From assembly GCA_016699675.1 (NCBI GenBank), contig CP064985.1, forward strand, positions 2,232,001 through 2,296,000: a stretch of DNA of 64,000 nucleotides. Direction: 5' to 3'. Both the position numbers and the translations under genes were made by a program. Source of the stretch: Austwickia sp. (GTDB taxonomy: Bacteria; Actinomycetota; Actinomycetes; Actinomycetales; Dermatophilaceae). The notes beneath the pieces are model-generated. The model was not told the origin of the DNA, did not search any database, and worked only from the letters and a program-made list of their open reading frames with translations. Below are positions 41,192 through 52,276 of this stretch, piece after piece (the stretch's first letter is position 1; each line of letters begins with the position of its first letter).

Positions 41192-42603
41192 CCGCCCCGT
41201 CGGGCGGTGGCCTGATCGCCGGGTGGGTGGTCGGCCAGGTGGTGGGCGTCGCCGGAACCCGCCTGATCAACATCGCCATCCCGTGGTTCGTGTTGGTCAC
41301 CACGCGCGATCCCGCGCTGGCCGGAATCGTCGCGCTCGTTCAGATGACGCCGCTGGTCCTGTGCAAGGCACTGGCCGGCCCGATCATCGACCGCGTCGGC
41401 CCGGTCCGCGTCGCCGTGGCGGCCGACCTGCTCAGCGCGCCCGCCGTCGCCGCCGTACCGATCCTGCACGCCACCGGCCACCTGAGCGTGCCGGCGCTCC
41501 TCGCGGTCGTCGCCATCGAGGGGGCGCTGCGAGGCCCCGGCGACGCGGCCAAATACTCCCTCTGCCCCCGCATCGCGGCCACGAGCGGCCGGCCCCTCGA
41601 GCGCATCACCGGGCACGCGAACACCGTCGACCGGCTCGCCGGCGCGGTGGGCGCGGGGCTCGGGGGGCTGGTCATCGCCGCGCTCGGGGCGCCCGCGGCG
41701 CTGGTGTGCTCGTGCGTCACCTTCGTCGCGGCGGCGGGAATCGTCCGGTACGTCGTGGGCCCGCGGCTCTCGCCGTACGGTCCGGCCGAGGGCGAGGCGC
41801 AGACCGCCGCGACCCACGACGCGACCGACGGCGCAGCGGTCGACGCGACCGGCGGCGCACCGGTCGAGGCGGCCGGGGGCGCCGGGCGCCCGACGTACCT
41901 GACCAGCCTCCGGCAGGGCTGGGACTTCTGGCGGCGCGACCCGGTGCTGGTCGCGCTGACGATCATGGTGGCGGCCACGAACCTGCTGGACCAGGCATAC
42001 ATCGTCATCCTCGTGCCGGAGTGGGCCATTCGCGGCGGGCACGGCGCCGACCTGGTCGGGGCGCTGTTCGCGACGATGACCGGCACCGCGGTGCTGGGGT
42101 CGCTGGTGGCGGCGTGGATCGGCGACCGCCTGCCCAGGCTGCCGACGTACGTCGTGGCGTTCGTGCTCGCCGGACTCCCGCGGTTCCTCGCGCTGGCCAT
42201 GGACGCGCCGCACTCGACGCTGCTGGCCGTCATCGCGGTCGCCGGCTTCGCGAGCGGGTTCCTCAATCCCATCCTGGGGGCGATCACGTTCGGCCGGATC
42301 CCTCCGGCGATGCTGGGCCGCGTCTCCTCGCTGAACACCTCTCTGGCCTGGTCGACCATGCCGTTCGGCGGTCTGCTGGGCGGCGGGCTCGTCGTGTTGT
42401 TCGGGCTGTCGCCGGCGCTGGCGATCGCCGGCGCGCTGTACTTGGTCGTGACCCTCGCGCCCGCCGTGCTGCCGGCTTTCCGCGAGATGGGTATGCCGCG
42501 CGATGGGGCGGGTGAGACGCCTGGTGACCGTGTGGTCGGAGCCGGGCCAAAGCCGTCACCGAGTACACCCGTTCAGGACATCTGTCCAGTTCAACCGGCA
42601 TAA
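41188..42603 (+). CDS. MFS transporter (exporter-like), paralog 1
   Basis: A 471-residue 12-helix transporter of the MFS_1/enterobactin-exporter-like group. Landmarks are GTRLINIAIPWFVLVTTRDP, KALAGPIIDRVGPVRVAVAADL and PGDAAKYSLCPRIA. The central cytoplasmic loop has short degenerate repeats (DATDGAAVDATGGAPVEAAGG). Translationally coupled to the upstream regulator. The substrate is unknown; drug or metabolite export is likely by family. Confidence 0.88.
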   Translation: MTAPSGGGLIAGWVVGQVVGVAGTRLINIAIPWFVLVTTRDPALAGIVALVQMTPLVLCKALAGPIIDRVGPVRVAVAADLLSAPAVAAVPILHATGHLSVPALLAVVAIEGALRGPGDAAKYSLCPRIAATSGRPLERITGHANTVDRLAGAVGAGLGGLVIAALGAPAALVCSCVTFVAAAGIVRYVVGPRLSPYGPAEGEAQTAATHDATDGAAVDATGGAPVEAAGGAGRPTYLTSLRQGWDFWRRDPVLVALTIMVAATNLLDQAYIVILVPEWAIRGGHGADLVGALFATMTGTAVLGSLVAAWIGDRLPRLPTYVVAFVLAGLPRFLALAMDAPHSTLLAVIAVAGFASGFLNPILGAITFGRIPPAMLGRVSSLNTSLAWSTMPFGGLLGGGLVVLFGLSPALAIAGALYLVVTLAPAVLPAFREMGMPRDGAGETPGDRVVGAGPKPSPSTPVQDICPVQPA

Positions 42604-42726
42604 ACGGCGTGCTTTAGGTGGTTTTCCGGGGGCCCGGCAGGGGGTAATGTCCATCTCGAACCGCGGCGCCCGAGCGGACGAAAACCGGGACGCTGCGGGG
42701 CATCACGCCGCGCTCAGCCCGCGCGG

Positions 42727-44115
42727 ATGATCTCGGGAGGCCGTGTGACTCGCTCGGACGAGGCGTCCATAGCCATGGCGCCGCGACGAACGACGGTCAG
42801 GCCCCTGGCGCCCACGCACCGGGGACAGGTGCTGATCCTGTGGATGTTGGCCCAGGTCGTCGGCATGGCCGGGACCCGGCTCATCAACGTGGCCGTGCCG
42901 TGGTTCGTGCTCGTCACGACGCGCGAGGCCACCCTCGCCGGGGTGGCCGCGTTCGCGCAGATGGCGCCCATGGTCACCGCCAAGATGCTGGCCGGGCCCC
43001 TCATCGACCGTGTCGGCGCGGTCCGGGTCGCGGTCACCGCCGACTTGGCCAGCTGTCTGGCGGTCGCTGCGGTTCCCTTGCTCCACGGCGCCGGATTGCT
43101 GTCGTGGCCACTCCTGCTTGTCATCGCCGCGATCGAGGGCACGCTGCGCGGACCCGGGGACTCGGCCAAGTACGCGCTCTGCCCCCGCCTCTCCGCCGCC
43201 GCCGGCCGGCCCCTGGAGCGCGTCACCGGCCTGGCCAACACCGTGGATCGCGTCGGCAGTGCCGTCGGTGCGGCCTTCGGCGGTCTCGTGATCGCCGCCG
43301 TCGGTGCGCCCCTCGCGCTCCTGCTGTCCTGCGGCACCTTCTCTGCGGCTGCGCTGCTCCTCGGCCTCGGGGTGGGCCCCCTGCTTGCGCGGGCCGAGCA
43401 ACCCAGCGCCGCTGTCGCGCGACCGGCATCGGGGCCGCGCGGGTCCGAAAGTCGCCCCTCGTACTGGCGCCAGCTCGGCGAGGGTTTCGCGTTCTGGCGG
43501 CACGACGCCGTCCTCGTGTCGATCACCGTCCTCGTGGCGCTGACCAACCTGCTCGATCAGGCGTACCTGGCCGTGCTCGTCCCGGAGTGGGCGGTGCGCA
43601 GCGACCACGGCGTCGAGGTCGTGGGCCTGATTTTCGGTGCGTACACGGCCGCGGCCGTGGCCGGGTCGGCCCTCGCCACCGCCGTCGCCGAGCGGCTGCC
43701 GAAGCTGGCCACGGCGGTGCTCGCCTTCCTGCTGACCGGGCCGCCGCGCTACCTGGCCCTCGCGGTCGGGGCCCCCCGGCCGGTGCTGCTCGCCCTGGTG
43801 TGCCTCGCAGGGTTCGCGAGCGGCTTCCTCAACCCCGTGATCGGCGCGGTCGTCTTCGGGCGGATCCCGGGCGCGTTGGTCGGTCGCGTCTCCTCGCTGC
43901 AGACCTCGCTCTGCTGGATGCTGATCCCCTTCGGTGGGGTGCTGGGCGGCCTGCTCATCACCGACATCGGCGGGGCGCACGCGCTGCTGGTCTGCGGGGT
44001 GGCGTACGCGGCGCTGGCGCTGGCCCCGCTGGCGATCCCGGGCTGGCGCCGGCTGAGCTCCGCCGCCGGCTCCGGCTCCGCCGCCGGCTCCGCCTCCGGC
44101 TCCGCCTCCGCCTGA
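42727..44115 (+). CDS. MFS transporter (exporter-like), paralog 2
   Basis: A 462-residue transporter that is a tandem paralog of the preceding gene: GTRLINVAVPWFVLVTTREA, KMLAGPLIDRVGAVRVAVTADL and PGDSAKYALCPRLS align position by position. It lacks the repeat loop of paralog 1. Instead it ends in a Ser/Ala/Gly low-complexity tail (SSAAGSGSAAGSASGSASA) produced by short tandem DNA repeats. The start could be ATG 42727 or a later GTG/ATG. Probably a duplicated exporter with shifted specificity. Confidence 0.87.
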   Translation: MISGGRVTRSDEASIAMAPRRTTVRPLAPTHRGQVLILWMLAQVVGMAGTRLINVAVPWFVLVTTREATLAGVAAFAQMAPMVTAKMLAGPLIDRVGAVRVAVTADLASCLAVAAVPLLHGAGLLSWPLLLVIAAIEGTLRGPGDSAKYALCPRLSAAAGRPLERVTGLANTVDRVGSAVGAAFGGLVIAAVGAPLALLLSCGTFSAAALLLGLGVGPLLARAEQPSAAVARPASGPRGSESRPSYWRQLGEGFAFWRHDAVLVSITVLVALTNLLDQAYLAVLVPEWAVRSDHGVEVVGLIFGAYTAAAVAGSALATAVAERLPKLATAVLAFLLTGPPRYLALAVGAPRPVLLALVCLAGFASGFLNPVIGAVVFGRIPGALVGRVSSLQTSLCWMLIPFGGVLGGLLITDIGGAHALLVCGVAYAALALAPLAIPGWRRLSSAAGSGSAAGSASGSASA

Positions 44116-44120
44116 CCCGC

Positions 44121-44233
44121 GTCACCATGGTGACGGCTGGGGCCCCGGATCCCGCAACCATGGTGACGGCTGGGGCCCGGGATCCCGCAACCATGGTGAC
44201 GGCAGACGCGCCGGATCTCGTCACCATGGTGAT
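44121..44233. repeat. 33-bp tandem repeat with CACCATGGTGA palindromes
   Basis: ACCATGG occurs at 44124, 44157, 44190 and 44223, an exact 33-bp period. The first two 33-bp units are nearly identical (ATGGTGACGGCTGGGGCC...GGATCCCGCA) and the third is divergent. Each unit holds a CCATGG-centred dyad. The array fills the space between the MFS gene and the clpB operator. On the minus strand it reads as an 11-residue repeat but has no supporting gene signals. Confidence 0.85.
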
Positions 44234-44256
44234 GGGCAAGGCTCCACGGGATCGGC

Positions 44257-44281
44257 AAGTTGAGCGGAATAGACTCAACTT
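44257..44281 (+). promoter_or_regulatory. HAIR operator for HspR upstream of clpB
   Basis: AAGTTGAG (44257-44264) and CTCAACTT (44274-44281) are perfect 8-bp arms; the core reads TTGAGC-N7-ACTCAA, matching the HAIR consensus except one half-site base. It lies 88 bases before the clpB ATG. It links clpB to the HspR encoded at 19469-19990. Confidence 0.88.
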
Positions 44282-44369
44282 TGCTGGGCGTTGCCAAGGG
44301 TGACGGCCGTTCGACGATCCCGAGTCGACGGCGGCCGGCCCTGACCAGCACTATCCCCGAGGAGCATGC

Positions 44370-47003
<2,634 letters not shown>

Positions 47004-47006
47004 CCG

Positions 47007-48593
47007 TCAGGGGACGGCCGGCGGCGCCACGGCGTCGTCGGCCGTCCCCTGCGCGGCGGTGGCCTGCGTGGGCGTTGCCGCGGGAGCCGCCAGGTGCCGG
47101 GGCGTCTCGAAGAACAACGCGGCCACGAAGCCGAGCAGCACGACCGCGGCGGGCAGCAGCATGGAGTCCGCGAGCGCCGCGGAGATGGCCTCGGCCACCG
47201 CCGGAGGCATCCCGCCACCACCGGCCCCGGAGGCCCTGGCGCCGGCCGTGGCCGCCGCTCCCGGCAGGTGCGCCTCGATCCGTGAGGTCATCAGCGCGGC
47301 GATCGCTGCGCTCCCCACCACCGAGCCGATCTGCCGCGTGGTGTTGTAGACCCCGGATCCCGCGCCGGCGAGATGCCGCGGCAGGTTCCGGTTCGCGCTG
47401 GTCGACAGCGGCCCCCAGACGAAGCTGTTGGCCACCCCGAGTAGCACCGCCGCCAGCAGGATCTGCCACACCTCGGACGTCGGTGTCATGACCCGCGACA
47501 GCACCACGATCACGACGGACATGAGCAGCAGGCCGATCCCACCCATGACGCGTGGGTGAACCCGGTCCACGAGCAGCCCCGTCGGCCGGGCCAGCAGGAT
47601 GGACACGACGGCCTGCGGGGCCAACAGCAGGGCGGCATGCGTCGGGTCCAGACCCCGCACGACCTGCGCGTAGATCGCGAACGGGAACATCATCGCGGTG
47701 ATCGCGAAGCCGACCGTGGTGATCGCGATGTTCGCCAGCGAGAAGTTGCGGTCCCGGAACAGCGCCAGCGGCACCAGCGGCTCCGCGGGCACCCGGCCCT
47801 GCCACCACACGAACGCCACCAACATCACGGCGCCGATGCCGAGCAGCAGCGGCACGGAGATCGGCCCGGTGATGGTGCCCCAGTGGTACGACTCGCCCTC
47901 CTGGGTCGCGAACACGCCGCAGAACAGGCCGATCGCGGACAGCGCCACGCCCACCCAGTCGAAGCTGTGCGCATGCGTCGGCAGGCTGGGGACGAGGCGG
48001 GCGGCCAGCAGGAACGCGACGACGCCGACCGGCACGTTGATGAAGAAGATCCACTCCCAGCCGAGGGTGTCGAGCAGGACGCCGCCGAGGATCGGGCCCA
48101 CCAACGTCGCGACGCCCGCGGTGGCGCCCCACAGCGCCATCGCCTGGCCGCGCCGGGCCGCGGGGAAGGTGCGGGTGATGACCGCCATCGTCTGCGGGGT
48201 CATCATCGAGGCACCGAGCCCCTGCACGACCCGGGCCGCGATGAGCCCGCCGATCGTCGTGGTCAGACCGCACCACAACGAGGCGAGAGTGAACACGACC
48301 AGGCCGGCCAGGTAGACGCGCTTCGGCCCGATCCGGTCGCCCAGACGCCCGGTGACGAGCAGCGGTACGGCGTACGCCAGCAGGTACGCCGACGTCACCC
48401 ACAGCACGCTCGTGACGTCGGCGGAGAACGCCCGGGACAGGGCGGGCGTCGCGATCGAGACGATGGTGGAGTCGACCAGGATCATGAAGAAGCCGATGAC
48501 CAGCGCCCAGAGGGCGGGCCACGGGTTCTCGTGCTGATCCTGCGCCGCTGCCGCCTGCGCCGCCGTGGGCATCGGGTTGGGGTTGTCCGTCAC
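47007..48593 (-). CDS. DHA2-type MFS drug exporter
   Basis: A 528-residue 14-helix exporter of the EmrB/QacA (DHA2) family. Motifs are MILVDSTIVSIATPALSRAF (motif D1), GRLGDRIGPKRVYLAGL (motif A) and ATAGVATLVGPILGGVLLDTLGWEWIFFINVPVG (motif C, antiporter). It probably exports hydrophobic cations or metabolites using the proton gradient. The ATG overlaps the stop of the upstream small membrane protein by 4 bases, so the two are coupled and may lie at the end of the thiamine operon. Confidence 0.93.
   Translation of the reverse strand: MTDNPNPMPTAAQAAAAQDQHENPWPALWALVIGFFMILVDSTIVSIATPALSRAFSADVTSVLWVTSAYLLAYAVPLLVTGRLGDRIGPKRVYLAGLVVFTLASLWCGLTTTIGGLIAARVVQGLGASMMTPQTMAVITRTFPAARRGQAMALWGATAGVATLVGPILGGVLLDTLGWEWIFFINVPVGVVAFLLAARLVPSLPTHAHSFDWVGVALSAIGLFCGVFATQEGESYHWGTITGPISVPLLLGIGAVMLVAFVWWQGRVPAEPLVPLALFRDRNFSLANIAITTVGFAITAMMFPFAIYAQVVRGLDPTHAALLLAPQAVVSILLARPTGLLVDRVHPRVMGGIGLLLMSVVIVVLSRVMTPTSEVWQILLAAVLLGVANSFVWGPLSTSANRNLPRHLAGAGSGVYNTTRQIGSVVGSAAIAALMTSRIEAHLPGAAATAGARASGAGGGGMPPAVAEAISAALADSMLLPAAVVLLGFVAALFFETPRHLAAPAATPTQATAAQGTADDAVAPPAVP
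47009..47050. terminator. Bidirectional terminator between clpB and DHA2 exporter
   Basis: AGGGGACGGCCG (47009-47020) pairs perfectly with CGGCCGTCCCCT (47039-47050). It begins 6 bases after the clpB stop and overlaps the last codons of the convergent exporter gene, serving both transcripts. Confidence 0.65.
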
Positions 48594-48952
48594 GGGACGA
48601 CAGTAGCCCGGGCCGCGAAGGCGGCGGCGCCCAGGAGCGGGGCGACGACCTGGCCCGGCTTCCCGCTCGCTATCCCGACCGCAGCGTCCCCCACCTGCGC
48701 CGTCGCGGCGAGGGCCAGCACAACCTGGGCCCAGCGTGCCTCGTGGGACTTGGCGCCGGCCGCCACCGCGGCCAGGGTCGCCACGGCCAGGGGCAGGGCG
48801 CGCGCGGCGTACATCCGGGCGTAGTACCGCTGCCCCGCCGTGTCCGGTTCGCCACTGAGCGCGGACGGCTTGGCGACGGCGGCAACGGCGAAACCGACCG
48901 TGGCCGTCGCCATCACCCCCACGGTGAGGTCGAGCAGCTGGTCGCGGGTCAT
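48590..48952 (-). CDS. Small four-helix membrane protein
   Basis: A 120-residue protein with about four hydrophobic helices (LTVGVMATATVGFAVAAVA, ALPLAVATLAAVAAG, WAQVVLALAATAQVGDAAVG, VVAPLLGAAAFAARATVV). It resembles DUF4267-type small membrane proteins. ATG 48952 is 49 bases after the tenA stop, and its own stop overlaps the exporter ATG. The function is unknown. Confidence 0.7.
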   Translation of the reverse strand: MTRDQLLDLTVGVMATATVGFAVAAVAKPSALSGEPDTAGQRYYARMYAARALPLAVATLAAVAAGAKSHEARWAQVVLALAATAQVGDAAVGIASGKPGQVVAPLLGAAAFAARATVVP

Positions 48953-49001
48953 GGCGGCCACCCTGTCAGGCCGAGGTAGCCGACGGGTGAACGTGCCCCG
49001 G

Positions 49002-49661
49002 TCAGACCGGCCAGGTCTCGGCGCGGTGCGCGGCGTCCCAGAACATCCACTCGTACCGGCTGGCGGTAACGAACGCCGCGCGCATGCGCGTCCGGGTGGC
49101 CTCGCGCGCGGCCTGGGCCAGCCGATCCACGAGCGCGACGGCCTCCCGGGTGGTCTGCGCGAAGGCCGGATCGCCGTACTGCCCGATCCAGTCGCCGAAG
49201 GCATGCCCGTCCAGGCCGCCGCGCGCGGCGGTGACCCGGTCCTTGAGCCGCGTACCCACGTCCTCGTAGATCCAGAAGCACGGCAGGAGGCCGGCGGCGA
49301 GGGCCTCATAGCAGCCGCCGGCGGCGAGGCCCAGCAGATGGTTGGTGTACGCCGTGGTCGTCGGCGAGGCCACGGCCGCGGCGAAGTCCGCGACGTGTCC
49401 GGCGTGCAGCTCGCGCTCGACGAGGATCGCCTCCCGGGCGCTCGTGGCCCAGAACACCACCTCGTCCGGGGTGGGCGCCTGGGCTGCGGCCGCCGCCAGG
49501 GCCCGGGCGTAGGCGTCCAGGTAGATCGCGTCCTGCGCCATGTAGCCGACGAACAGGTCCCGATCGAGGGTCCCGTCCTCCAGGCCCCGCAGGAACGGGT
49601 GCGCGTCGATGGCCGCGCGCACCGGCGCGATGGCCTCCCAGCACTCCGACGAAAAGGTCAT
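49002..49661 (-). CDS. tenA: TenA-family aminopyrimidine aminohydrolase (thiaminase II)
   Basis: A 219-residue all-helical TenA protein. The active-site cysteine lies in LLPCFWIYEDVG, and conserved acidic and aromatic residues appear in YMAQDAIYLDAYARAL and the C-terminal SRYEWMFWDAAH. It hydrolyses degraded thiamine pyrimidines to HMP for salvage. The start overlaps the thiD stop by 4 bases (ATGA). Fourth gene of the TPP-riboswitch operon. Confidence 0.93.
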   Translation of the reverse strand: MTFSSECWEAIAPVRAAIDAHPFLRGLEDGTLDRDLFVGYMAQDAIYLDAYARALAAAAAQAPTPDEVVFWATSAREAILVERELHAGHVADFAAAVASPTTTAYTNHLLGLAAGGCYEALAAGLLPCFWIYEDVGTRLKDRVTAARGGLDGHAFGDWIGQYGDPAFAQTTREAVALVDRLAQAAREATRTRMRAAFVTASRYEWMFWDAAHRAETWPV

Positions 49662-50485
49662 GACCAGCGTCCCCCTGGGGTCTCGTGCTCGTGGAAGTGG
49701 TGCACCGGCCCCGGGCCGGCGCCGATGTCGAGGTCGTCCGCCCGGCGCAGCGCGGCCGTGAGCCAGGCCTTGGCATCGGCGACCGCGCTCGGCCAGTCCG
49801 GGCGCCGCGGCCGCAGCGCCGCCAGCGCGGACGACAGCGTGCAGCCGGTCCCGTGCGTATTGCTGGTGGGCACGCGGGGGGCGGCGAACAGGCGCTCGCC
49901 GTCCTCGTCGAGAAACAGGTCCACGGCGTCGGTGGTGTCCTCGAGGTGGCCGCCCTTGATCAGCACCCGCGCGGCGCCGAGCTCCTCGCGCAGCAGGCGC
50001 GCCTGGTCGCGCATCCCGGCCACGGTCGTCGCGTGGTCCCGCCCGGTGAGCACGGCCGCCTCGGGCAGGTTCGGGGTGACGACATCGGCCGACGGCAACA
50101 GCGCGCGCACCGCGTCCACCGCGTCGTCGGCCAGCAACCGGCTCCCCGACGTCGCGACCATGACCGGGTCGAGCACCCGGAACTTGCCCGCCAACGGCCC
50201 CCGCAGGTATTCGCCCACGGCCCCCGCCAACGCCGCCGAGCTGAGCATCCCGACCTTGACCGCGTCGATCCGCACGTCGGCCAGCAGCGTGTCCAGCTGC
50301 GCCCGGACGAACTCCACCGGCACCTCGTGGACCCCGGTCACGCCCGTCGTCGCCTGCGCGGTCAGCGCGGTGATCACCGAGGTCCCGTAGGCGCCCAGCG
50401 CCGAAAACGTCTTGAGGTCCGCCTGAATCCCGGCCCCGCCCGAGGGGTCGGAGCCGGCGATCGTGAGGGCGACGGGGGGCTTCAT
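49658..50485 (-). CDS. thiD: Hydroxymethylpyrimidine/phosphomethylpyrimidine kinase
   Basis: A 275-residue ribokinase-fold kinase that phosphorylates HMP and HMP-P for thiamine synthesis. Motifs are TIAGSDPSGGAGIQADLKTF at the N-terminus, DPVMVATSGSRLL, and the anion-hole/catalytic segment NTHGTGCTLSSALAA with the catalytic Cys/Asp region. Length is normal. Lies between thiE (10 bases upstream) and tenA (overlapping). Confidence 0.96.
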   Translation of the reverse strand: MKPPVALTIAGSDPSGGAGIQADLKTFSALGAYGTSVITALTAQATTGVTGVHEVPVEFVRAQLDTLLADVRIDAVKVGMLSSAALAGAVGEYLRGPLAGKFRVLDPVMVATSGSRLLADDAVDAVRALLPSADVVTPNLPEAAVLTGRDHATTVAGMRDQARLLREELGAARVLIKGGHLEDTTDAVDLFLDEDGERLFAAPRVPTSNTHGTGCTLSSALAALRPRRPDWPSAVADAKAWLTAALRRADDLDIGAGPGPVHHFHEHETPGGRWS

Positions 50486-50495
50486 GGCGGCTCCT

Positions 50496-51323
50496 TCAGG
50501 CTCGTCCGTCGGGTGCGTCGGGCCGTACGTCGGGTGCGGTCGGCGACCCGGCTCGTACGTCGGGTCCGGTCGGCGACCCCGTTCGTACGTCGGGGCGAGC
50601 CGGCGATCCCGTTCGTACGCCGGCCGCGGCCCATGCCTGCGCCAGCTCGCGGGTGGCCGCCGCGACGTCGGGGCAGCCGCAGATGGCGCTGACCACGGCC
50701 ATCCCGTCGACGCCGGCGCCGCGCAGCGCGCCCGCGTCGGCGGCCTTCACCCCGCCGATGGCGCAGGTCGGCCAGGGGCTGGCGGCGGCCAGCGCGCGAA
50801 TGTTGGCCAGCCCCTCGGCGGGGGCGTGGTCGGGCTTCGTCGCGGTGGCTCGATAGATCCCGAGCCCCAGGTAGTCGATGACCTCGCCCGTCGGGTCGTC
50901 GGCGCGGGCCGCCGCCAGTTCGGTGGCGGTGTTCACCGAGAGGCCCAGCAGCGCATCCGGGCCGAGCAGTTCGCGCGCCCGGCGTACCGGCATGTCACCC
51001 TGCCCCACGTGCGCCCCGTCCGCCCCGACCGCGGCGACCAGATGGACGCGGTCGTTGAGGAGCAGCGGTACGCCGGAGCCGGCGAGCGCCCCAGCCACGG
51101 CCTGGCCTAGCCGGACGAACTCGTCGTCGGAGCAGTCCGGGTCGCGCAGTTGCACGAGCGTGACCCCGGCGGACACCGCCCGCCGTACCGTCTCCGGGAC
51201 CCCCAAATCCCCGCACTGCGCGGTGTCGGTGACCAGGTAGACCGAGAGGTCGAGCCGCGGCCTGCCCGCCCGACCCGTCCCGTCCGAACCCGCTGCTGCC
51301 GGCGCGTCGTGGGTCCGGCTCAC
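50496..51323 (-). CDS. thiE: Thiamine-phosphate synthase with repeat tail
   Basis: A 275-residue thiamine-phosphate synthase (TIM barrel) joining HMP-PP and the thiazole phosphate. Motifs include VTLVQLRDPDCSDDEFV, LLLNDRVHLVAAVGADGAHVGQGDMP and CAIGGVKAADAGALRGAGVDGMAVVSAI. The GTG start (51323) overlaps the thiM stop (GTGA). The last 40 residues are an unusual extension of short repeats (TGSPTGPDVR, AGSPTAPDVR, encoded by repeated DNA at 50510-50625) that normal ThiE proteins lack. Confidence 0.93.
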   Translation of the reverse strand: MSRTHDAPAAAGSDGTGRAGRPRLDLSVYLVTDTAQCGDLGVPETVRRAVSAGVTLVQLRDPDCSDDEFVRLGQAVAGALAGSGVPLLLNDRVHLVAAVGADGAHVGQGDMPVRRARELLGPDALLGLSVNTATELAAARADDPTGEVIDYLGLGIYRATATKPDHAPAEGLANIRALAAASPWPTCAIGGVKAADAGALRGAGVDGMAVVSAICGCPDVAAATRELAQAWAAAGVRTGSPARPDVRTGSPTGPDVRAGSPTAPDVRPDAPDGRA

Positions 51324-52150
51324 GAGAGCCGGACGCGCTCGGCGAGCTTCTCGGGCGTCAGGGCGTACAGCGCGTCCATCAGCGCCACCGCGAACGACCC
51401 CGGCCCCGCCGACACGGCCGCCGCGTCCTCCGCGGCCACACACAGCGTCGCCGTCGCCGCCGTTGCGGCCACCAGGCAACCCTCGGACACCGCCGAGAAC
51501 GCCGCCATCAGCGCGCCGAGCGAGCAGCCGACGCCCGTGACGCGGGTCAGCCACTCGTGCCCGTTGGCGACGCGGACGATCTGGCGCCCGTCCGTAATGA
51601 GGTCGACGGGCCCGCTGATCGCGACCACACAGTCGTGCTGGAGCGCGAGCAGCTTGGCCGCGGACGCCGCGCCCTCGGGGGAGTCAGCCGAGTCGACGCC
51701 GCGGCCCCCGGCGCCGCCGGTCAGGCCGAGGATCTCGCTGGCGTTGCCGCGGATCGACGACGGGGGACCGGCCGCCAAGATGTCGCGGGCCAGGTCGGTG
51801 CGCCACGGCAGCCCCCCGGCACCGACCGGGTCGATGACCCACGGGGTGCCCTCGGCGGTCGCGCCCTCGACGGCTGCGCGCATGGCCGCGGCCGTGTCGT
51901 CGTACGGCGTGCCCAGGTTCACCAGCACCGCCGAACTCGCCCGGGCGAACCGATCCGCCTCGTGCGGGTTGTCGACCATGGCGGGGGCGGCACCGACCGC
52001 GAGCAGGACGTTGGCGGTCCAGTTCGCCACGACGATGTTCGTCAGGCACTGCACCAGCGGCCCGGTCTCGCGTAGGGAGCGCAGAGCGTTCGCGCAGGCC
52101 TGGGGCGTGACAGTGTTGGTGTCGGTGGGGGGAGCGGTCTGGCCGGGCAT
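51320..52150 (-). CDS. thiM: Hydroxyethylthiazole kinase
   Basis: A 276-residue kinase that salvages hydroxyethylthiazole. Family segments are PLVQCLTNIVVANWTANVLL, MVDNPHEADRFA, VIDPVGAGGLPWRT, IRGNASEILGLTG and the C-terminal VTGVGCSLGALMAAF with the phosphate-binding catalytic residues. First gene of the operon, directly behind a TPP riboswitch. With thiE, thiD and tenA it forms a salvage route that does not need de novo thiC or thiG nearby. Confidence 0.96.
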   Translation of the reverse strand: MPGQTAPPTDTNTVTPQACANALRSLRETGPLVQCLTNIVVANWTANVLLAVGAAPAMVDNPHEADRFARASSAVLVNLGTPYDDTAAAMRAAVEGATAEGTPWVIDPVGAGGLPWRTDLARDILAAGPPSSIRGNASEILGLTGGAGGRGVDSADSPEGAASAAKLLALQHDCVVAISGPVDLITDGRQIVRVANGHEWLTRVTGVGCSLGALMAAFSAVSEGCLVAATAATATLCVAAEDAAAVSAGPGSFAVALMDALYALTPEKLAERVRLS

Positions 52151-52154
52151 GGAC

Positions 52155-52240
52155 GTCCCTTCGCTCGGTCGAACGAGATCAGGTTCGACGGGTGTGATCT
52201 CAGCCCAGGCCGGTGGTGGCGCCGGGCACCCCGCGTCGAG
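52155..52240 (-). promoter_or_regulatory. TPP riboswitch (THI element)
   Basis: Read on the minus strand, this leader contains GGGGTGCC, then GGCTGAGATCACACCCG, GAACCTGATC and GCGAAGGGA in the order and spacing of the TPP riboswitch. It ends a few bases before the thiM start, so control is probably by sequestering the ribosome site. It should repress the thi operon when thiamine pyrophosphate is abundant. Confidence 0.95.
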
Positions 52241-52276
52241 CGCCCAGTCTAGGCCGTCGGCGGGAGGCCGTGCGTA

